Below are positions 58,218-64,000 of a stretch of DNA of 64,000 nucleotides, piece after piece. The position numbers and the translations under genes were made by a program. The notes beneath the pieces were generated by a model. That model ran no database searches. It was given only the letters and a program-made list of their open reading frames with translations, and was not told where the DNA came from. Each line of letters opens with the position of its first letter. Within the stretch, counting starts at the first letter, position 1. This DNA comes from Paulinella micropora (lineage: Eukaryota; Cercozoa; Imbricatea; Euglyphida; Paulinellidae), in assembly GCA_019918135.1 (NCBI GenBank), contig WBZZ01000829.1, positions 7,501 through 71,500 on the forward strand, given 5' to 3'.

Positions 58218-58673
58218 TGCGCAGCTTAGCTGCTTTTTCTTTGGTCTGCGATTGGTTTTGGTCTCAATAAAAAAAGCTCAGAAAATTGAGGCAAAAAAGA
58301 GAAACTAGTAGTCGTGGGGAAGATGGTGTTCCGGTTTTGCTCCCAAATCTCCTCTCCCTCCCGAAGGTTGTTGGTGCGCATTTGGGGGGAAGTGGGAATA
58401 TTAGTCGCGTACTCTCCCGCCAGTAGCTGGCTCCCACCTCTCCACGACCTTTGGGTTGGCAAGGCGAGATAGGGGGGGCCGGGGCCGCGCTAATTTCTTT
58501 TGCCCCCGCCCGCCCATTGGTGCTCGTAAAAAAAAAGAAGTGGCGACTGATGTTTGGTTTGAAAATCCGGACCCCCGGCGAATTTCGCGCCAGATGCGAA
58601 AGTATCGTAATTTCCGGCGTTCCTTCTTTTTTTTGCCACCCTTTGGCCGACCTTAAAATAAATTGTGTGTCAC

Positions 58674-60659
58674 ATGGAGTTGGCGGGGGACGCGCCGCCG
58701 CCGGGCCTGTCCAGCGCGCCGGGGCCACTGTTTGTGCTCAACAATAACGAGCCCAATCCTACCCGCGCGCAGCTGCGGGCCGCGCTCGACTTTCTGACTA
58801 GGTACGCCCGCGACAGCAACGCGCGGCTGCTGCTCCCGGACAGTCAGCGCGGCTGCCTGCTGCGCCTGGCGCGGTATTGTGACTGGGCGTTCGAACTAAT
58901 AAACCAGTGGTGGGACAAGAGAACCGTGCTGGTCCGGTGCAGAAGCTGCTGGTCGCGCAGGCTAGCGGCGCCGCCGCAAGGTCTGCTCGTGCCAGACGAC
59001 GTGTTTGACGAGATCGCCAGGAACCTGCCTACGAATGACGCCTGGCAGCAGTTCTCGCACTGCTGGCAGCTGTTCGGCCCTGCGGACTGGCTGAGGCAGG
59101 ACCTGGTTCTCCGCGTCTTCCGCCAGTGCTTCAACGCGCAAGTCGACGGTGCCTTGCTGCGGCGGTTGCACGAAGCGCGGGACAACCCTACCCGTCTGGC
59201 GCGTCTCTGCATTGACGTTTGGCCGCCGTTGGTGGAGGGGCGTTTGCAGCGCGCGGTGCGGGACTGCCTGTACCGCGCGTGCCAGAACGAGGCGCTCAGG
59301 CGCAAGTACCTGGACGTCGGGTCCGAGGTAGTGCTCGACCTAGAAAATTTACCAGAGAGCCTGCGCGCCGCCAAGCGATTCAACGCGGCGCTGCCCGCAG
59401 GCAGCCGCCCCCCGCAACGGTTGGTGGTCTACAGCCTGCCCGGCACCGTAGAAAATGACGAGTTTTTCGAGGGCTTGTTTGGCGATGTCAGGACCCGCGA
59501 CTCTTGGCTAAGCCACGTGCGTCGCGTGGAGCTACACTTGGGCCGGGGGGGCCTTGCCGACCAAAAGGAGGAGTCGATTGGATTCGACGACGTGCCCTTC
59601 GAAGAAGTCGACATCGAGTACCACAGGAACAGCGCCCCGGGCTTGCTGAGCCAGCTTCATTTCACAACTATTCCGGCGCTAGCGAGGCTTAGCATAAGCA
59701 ACCCCGAACGCCTTGAAGCTTTAACGTTTGAAGATTGCAACGGTCTGCACAGGCTCCCGCGGGGTTGGCTGGACGTGCCGGGCGGCGTAGCCGAGTGTAC
59801 ATTTGTTGACTGCAACGGAGGCCCCGCGGTTGAGAACATCAGCTGGGGTCGTTTGTCCCCAGAGAGCCTCGTGATAGTTAACAGCCCCTGGGTCTCACTC
59901 GCGCGCCTGGGCAGCGGTCACGTGCCCGTGGCCGCCGGTGCCGTGATTGCCGGCGCGCCAACTTGCGGCGGTTCTGACTTACTCCTGCGCGAGACAAGCC
60001 CGGGGCAGTTGCGCCAGGCGCTGCTAGCAGATGGCCGGTACAAGCACACGCTGGAGCTGCGGGAGATCCAGGAACTGCCCAGACTTGAGGGCCCCCGGTG
60101 GAACTGTTTGAAATTGCTGAATTGCGGGCCGCGTTTGTACCCCTACGCCAAGAATATTAACTACAAGGCTACACAAGCAGTAGAGAATCTGACTATCGAT
60201 TGCGGCAGCCGGTGCCAAGACTTGACGGGCTTCCGGGTCTACCTAGAATGTGCTCTCGGGAACCTAACGCTAACTTCTGCTGTTGACAGCAACGTGCCAC
60301 TGACGCTGGAATGCAAGGATGCCTTGCCTGAGAATATGCAAGTGGACGAGATTGTGCGCAAGGATCTGGGGCTGTGTTTGGTAGGCTCCGTGTTGTCTCC
60401 GTCCCGCGTCTTGTCTGCTAACCGCTTAGGCACGTTCGACGTTCTCACCATCTCGAACGTCACTTTGGGATGGCTAGACCTAGAGGAGCTTACTTGCAAG
60501 GTACGCAAGCTAATCATCGAACCGAAAAGTCAGGTTCGGGAGCTGAGGGTGCTGACCTCTGCGCGCTTTAGTTGTCAAGAAATATTTAACGCGAGCGAAT
60601 CGACAGTCATGACTATTGCTGGCCAAACGCTCCCTCCCCGGCGAAGCCTCCGCTTGTAG
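58674..60659 (+). CDS. F-box-like large protein with repeat-like C-terminal region
   Basis: 661 residues from the ATG at 58674 (the frame is open a few codons upstream). Residues about 100-150 (VPDDVFDEIARNLPTNDAW, CWQLFGPADWL) resemble an F-box. The rest contains irregular leucine-rich-like beta-strand units (LEALTFEDCNGLHRLP, VENLTIDCGSRCQDLTG, FDVLTISNVTLGWLDLEEL). F-box proteins are numerous in giant viruses and protists. A substrate-receptor role is plausible; the F-box call is moderate. Confidence 0.55.
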   Translation: MELAGDAPPPGLSSAPGPLFVLNNNEPNPTRAQLRAALDFLTRYARDSNARLLLPDSQRGCLLRLARYCDWAFELINQWWDKRTVLVRCRSCWSRRLAAPPQGLLVPDDVFDEIARNLPTNDAWQQFSHCWQLFGPADWLRQDLVLRVFRQCFNAQVDGALLRRLHEARDNPTRLARLCIDVWPPLVEGRLQRAVRDCLYRACQNEALRRKYLDVGSEVVLDLENLPESLRAAKRFNAALPAGSRPPQRLVVYSLPGTVENDEFFEGLFGDVRTRDSWLSHVRRVELHLGRGGLADQKEESIGFDDVPFEEVDIEYHRNSAPGLLSQLHFTTIPALARLSISNPERLEALTFEDCNGLHRLPRGWLDVPGGVAECTFVDCNGGPAVENISWGRLSPESLVIVNSPWVSLARLGSGHVPVAAGAVIAGAPTCGGSDLLLRETSPGQLRQALLADGRYKHTLELREIQELPRLEGPRWNCLKLLNCGPRLYPYAKNINYKATQAVENLTIDCGSRCQDLTGFRVYLECALGNLTLTSAVDSNVPLTLECKDALPENMQVDEIVRKDLGLCLVGSVLSPSRVLSANRLGTFDVLTISNVTLGWLDLEELTCKVRKLIIEPKSQVRELRVLTSARFSCQEIFNASESTVMTIAGQTLPPRRSLRL

Positions 60660-61113
60660 CAAAAAAAAAGTTTGGTTTGCAAAAAGAAAAGAAAGAAAGC
60701 CCGTTCTGTTTTTGGTTTCGTTTAAATGTGCTCTGGGAAATAAGGGCGAGCAAAAATCAAGAGAGAGAGAGAGGTGGGCTGCCTTTTCTTTTTTTTCTTG
60801 GTATTAAAAAGCTTATTTTTTTGCCTTTACAACAAAAAAGAAATCCCCCCCGCCTGCCGATCCTCGCCCCCCTAAACCAACCAAGGCCCCTTGCCAAAAT
60901 GTCGTGGCTTTCTCTTGCGCGGCAGGAACTGAGCTGCTGGTGGCGGGATTCTGTTGGAACCCTACACCGGTGGCCGGAAATGTCTGGTGGCGGGATTCTG
61001 CAGTCGTACACATGTTAGCATGGCCGGAAATGAGTGGTGGCTGGTTTTCCACTAGCTAATTGTTTTTTAGAACATTCCGGCATTTGATTTGGTTGGTCTG
61101 CAGAAAAAATTTC
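60660..61113. other. Intergenic region with short repeats
   Basis: Contains A- and G-rich runs and a small repeat around 60930-61040 in which GGTGGCGGGATTCTG and TGGCCGGAAATG occur twice. No gene is supported. Confidence 0.5.
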
Positions 61114-61960
61114 GGGAGACGACGGCGGGCGGGGAAAACTTAATACACTTTGCAAATTTCCCCGCCCGCCAATGTTTCCCGATTTTTTTGCTGTTCAAGC
61201 TTAGCGTATTGCCGAAATGACCAGATTTTTTTTTCTAATTTGCCGGAACCCGGTAAACTTCACGACGAGATAGCTGCTGGTCGTCTTTTGCGGCCAAATT
61301 GTGCGAAACGGCTTTTGACGGATTCTGCGGCTACCGACCGGCTTTTTTTTGAGTGAAGTACATTTCGGCAATACGGTAAGCTTGAACAGCAAAAAATTCG
61401 GGAGACGACGGCGGGCGGGGAAAAATTTAATACACTTTGTAATTTTCCCCGCCCGCCAATGTTTCCCGATTTTTTTGCTGTTCAAGCTTAGCGTATTGCC
61501 GAAATGACCAGATTTCTTTTTCTAATCTGCCGGAACCCGGTGAATTTCGCGACAGAATAGCTGCTGGTCGTCTTTTGCGGCCAAATTGTGCGAAACGGCT
61601 TTTAACGGATTCTGCGGCTACCGACCAACTTTTTTTTTAGTGAAGGACATTTCGGCAAATGCTTAATTCTGATAGCAAAAAATTCGGGAGACGACGGCGG
61701 GCGGGGAAAATTTAATACACTTTGCAAATTTCCCCGCCCGCCGTCGTCTCCCGAATTTTTTTGTCGTTCAAGCTTACCGTATTGCCGAAATGACAGATTT
61801 TTTTCTAATCTGCCGGAACCCGGTAAACTTCACGACAAAATAGCTGCTAGTCGTCTTTTGCGGCAAGTTTGCGCACAATCTTTCTGACGGACTTTGCGGC
61901 TACCGACCGGCTTTTTTTTGAGTGCAGGACATTGCCGAAATGTCCTACCCTCGAAAATGA
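61114..61960. repeat. 286-bp tandem repeat, three units, each with a strong hairpin
   Basis: Units start at 61114, 61400 and 61686, exactly 286 bases apart each time. Each begins with GGGAGACGACGGCGGGCGGGG, then TTTAATACACTTTG, then the complement. In the third unit the stem is complete (about 25 bp); in the first two its distal part is altered to AATGTTTCCC, so the outer base pairs are partly lost. Downstream parts share CGTATTGCCGAAATGAC, CTGCCGGAACCCGGT and GATTCTGCGGCTACCGACC. No gene is inside. Confidence 0.9.
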
Positions 61961-62390
61961 GTTTTCGTGATGACTGTCCAATTTGCGGCTCTCGCGAAGG
62001 CGTGCCGTAAAATACGGCCGTTTTCCCGGCAAATCCCCCCCGGGCCCCCGATTGTCTCAAGAAAAAGTCCGCCGCCCCCCCCCCTCCTTCCTTTTTTTTG
62101 CTGGCCTTGTTCTCCCCGGCCCCCCCCCTTTGCCTAACATTCCCCTCATTCTTTCGCTCTGGCCCGCGTCTTCTCGGCGAAATTGCGCTAGAGAAAACTT
62201 CCAAAATTCTCGCGTGTGGTTGGCTACAGCATCGGTATTTATTGAACTACCTCTACCCCTGAACAGGTGCAGCAGCCAACATGGCTCAAGAGCAACGTCA
62301 GGGGTGCCAAAACAACACAAAGGGGTCCGTTTCCTTTTTTCCTCCTGCTTAAGCGTTCTAGAAAAGAAAACTACTTTTGTGGCTGCCTGC
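61961..62390. other. Upstream region of the leucine-rich repeat gene
   Basis: An open + strand frame exists across most of it but has no ATG and is C-run rich, so I do not call it coding. Promoter elements are not recognised. Confidence 0.4.
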
Positions 62391-62816
62391 ATGGCTCAAT
62401 TTTTCAGGTCAGACTTTACTGGAGGTGCTGAAATCACGGATGAACAGCTGGAGCAGGCTCTGAAGGCACGGCCAGACCTGAACAGGCTTGTGCTCGCCGA
62501 CTGCAAAAACATCACGGACAAGGGCCTAAAACACGTGGCTGAACTGGCCAAGAAGCTCGAGGAGCTGAATCTCACGAACTGCCAGATCGGCATGGCTGGT
62601 CTCGACTATGTCAAGGCTGTCCGAACGCTGCAAAAGCTACATGTCAAGGGTTGCCAACACATTCCAGGAGACTACATCAAAGACTTTTGCAGGGCGCGCC
62701 AAAGTTGCCCAGTCTTTGATAAAACAGGAGGCAAGACTTGGAGCTCATTGCAAGCCGAGCGAGAGGCATCTGAGCGGTATTATGCAAATAGCGGTTTGCC
62801 AAGGTGGGGCCATTGA
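62391..62816 (+). CDS. Short leucine-rich repeat protein
   Basis: 141 residues from the ATG at 62391, with cysteine-containing LRR units (LNRLVLADCKNITDKGLKHV, LEELNLTNCQIGMAGLDYV, LQKLHVKGCQHIPGDYIKDF) as in AMN1/F-box-LRR proteins. It has no F-box of its own, so it may be a stand-alone adaptor or a fragment of a larger family. The frame is intact. Confidence 0.7.
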   Translation: MAQFFRSDFTGGAEITDEQLEQALKARPDLNRLVLADCKNITDKGLKHVAELAKKLEELNLTNCQIGMAGLDYVKAVRTLQKLHVKGCQHIPGDYIKDFCRARQSCPVFDKTGGKTWSSLQAEREASERYYANSGLPRWGH

Positions 62817-62971
62817 ATCTTTTTTGTGCGAACCGGTGGCTTGGCCCCACGACAAATAAATAAACGAGTTCTCGCGTTACCAATCGTAATTAATTTAATT
62901 AATAAACATTTTTTGTGTGTGGCCAGAGCTGCATCAAGCTCTTTTTCTTTTGGCTCGCACCTTCCTTATTT

Positions 62972-64000
62972 TTACAGGATCTGGCGCTCATGATCGGTCA
63001 CCTCGCGTTCGCCGTGCACGAGGCTCGGCCTTTCACGGCTCGGCCTTTGGCGGCTGACAGGCGTGCCGGTCCCGCTCGAGGTGCAGTCCATCCCGCGGTG
63101 GTGCAGGTCGGCCCCGGACGACGCGAAGTGCACGCTGTCGTTCGAACCTTCTTGGGGCTTGCGTGCACGGTGCCAGTACCAAAAGCCGGCGCCCAGGATC
63201 AAGAGCACGCCAACGGCCGCGGCCGCGCCGCAGACGATTTCCTTCCAGCCGAGTTGCGGCGACTTCTTCTTCACGACCGCCTCCGCCGGCGGCGGCTGCT
63301 CGACGTCGCCAGCACCGTTGCCGACGATCGTCAGGCCGAACGTCTCCCGCTGCGAGAGCGCCCCGGCGTAGCCCGGCTCCCCCTCGGCGGCCGCGGCCGC
63401 GCGGCGGCGGCTGGGCAGCCGGTTGTACCAGGCGGGTAATGTCGGTTCAGGGGGTGCCCACCGCGTGACACCCGCATGGGCCGGGCCGGTTGGCAGCGCC
63501 AGGACCGTGCGGCGGCGCCGGCCGTTGACGCCCAGGTACTCCACGGCCACGTTGAAACTGAGCTGCACCAGCACCTCGGTGGAGTTGTAGTCGGGGACGG
63601 GCAGGTCGGCGCACAGCACCACGACGTGCAGCACGGTGAAGTTTTCGGCGACATAAGTAGTGCCGTTGATGAGGAAGTCGAGCCCCGCCTGCTCGTTCAG
63701 CGTGACCTTGCTGACGATCACGCCCTGGCCGGACCTGACGTAGACGACGAAGCACAGGCGCGTGACCGCCGTCGATTGATTGCTGTGCGCGAAGAACACG
63801 GTCGTGGTCGCGATGTCGGCGGCGTCGAGCTGCAACGTCGTGGACCCGGCCAGCTGCGCCATCAGCTGCAGCGCGTACGACTCGTTGACGGGCAGCGCGC
63901 CGCCCCGCAGGCTGTTGCTGGCCAGCTCGATGGCGCAGAACTCCTGCGCCGCAAAGGCCAGCTCCACCTCGCGCACGGCCGTGACGGCGCAGCCGCCGGC
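62972..64000 (-). CDS. Type I membrane protein, N-terminus beyond window
   Basis: The frame is open to the right edge, so the start is outside the window. The visible part has a beta-rich ectodomain with Asn-x-Ser/Thr sites (NQST, NGT, NFT, NST), one hydrophobic segment (CGAAAAVGVLLILGAGFWYW) and a polar cytoplasmic tail ending in DHERQIL. This is the plan of a cell-surface or virion envelope glycoprotein; no family recognised. It converges with 62391-62816 across a short AT-rich gap. Confidence 0.6.
   Translation of the reverse strand, partial: AGGCAVTAVREVELAFAAQEFCAIELASNSLRGGALPVNESYALQLMAQLAGSTTLQLDAADIATTTVFFAHSNQSTAVTRLCFVVYVRSGQGVIVSKVTLNEQAGLDFLINGTTYVAENFTVLHVVVLCADLPVPDYNSTEVLVQLSFNVAVEYLGVNGRRRRTVLALPTGPAHAGVTRWAPPEPTLPAWYNRLPSRRRAAAAAEGEPGYAGALSQRETFGLTIVGNGAGDVEQPPPAEAVVKKKSPQLGWKEIVCGAAAAVGVLLILGAGFWYWHRARKPQEGSNDSVHFASSGADLHHRGMDCTSSGTGTPVSRQRPSRERPSLVHGEREVTDHERQIL

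Overview
The window joins two kinds of DNA. Bases 1 to about 37,484 are AT-rich and consist of mobile, virus-derived elements of the Polinton-like virus (PLV) type. Bases 37,485 to 64,000 are GC-rich, with long homopolymer runs between genes and protein families typical of giant DNA viruses (NCLDV) or of protist chromosomes that hold giant-virus DNA. I read it as a protist chromosome, or a giant-virus-derived region in one, carrying two neighbouring PLV-family elements. The species cannot be named from the sequence. At least one clear GT-AG intron lies in each part.

Element 1 (1 to about 23,460) has terminal inverted repeats (TIRs) of at least 1.47 kb (1-1471 and 21548-23017), and the left one runs off the window. 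Inside is a nearly full PLV gene set: a protelomerase-like tyrosine recombinase, major capsid protein, penton-like minor capsid, A32/FtsK-type packaging ATPase, a capsid-region protein with a parvovirus-like phospholipase A2 motif, a long fibre with a C-terminal S74 chaperone domain, a primase-superfamily 3 helicase, a DUF5754-like protein and several small proteins. Many of its important genes carry one lesion each (an in-frame stop or a frameshift) while staying open beyond it, so the provirus looks freshly inactivated unless these are sequence errors.

Between the elements sit two related foldback palindromes of about 0.42 kb each (23461-23874 and 23879-24310), bordered by TGATCA. Element 2 (about 24,311-37,484) starts with a decayed copy of the same recombinase. 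It has no recognisable capsid genes. Its replication gene differs from that of element 1: an archaeo-eukaryotic primase (AEP) joined to a herpesvirus-type origin-binding (UL9-like) helicase. That gene has been duplicated head to head, and about 1.15 kb of one copy has been inverted. Element 2 ends abruptly inside the second primase copy at 37,484.

The GC-rich part holds a 5'-truncated PD-(D/E)XK nuclease-like gene, a protein with 11 EsV-1-7-like Cys/His modules fused to a nuclease-like domain, a large SEL1-repeat gene, leucine-rich-repeat and F-box-like genes, an MSV199/KilA-N-like HNH gene with an intron, a tandem pair of unknown paralogues, several unknown genes and a membrane protein running off the right edge. 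Three repeat regions stand out: CA/TG minisatellites flanking an array of ATTGGG palindromes (43.8-45.4 kb), a 286-bp tandem repeat with strong hairpins (61.1-61.96 kb), and poly-C/G/A/T intergenic runs. Several genes here are broken too.

The PLV logic is clear: recombinase for end processing or integration, primase-helicase for replication, capsid, ATPase and fibre for the virion. The two elements appear to share a recombinase family but to have different replication modules.
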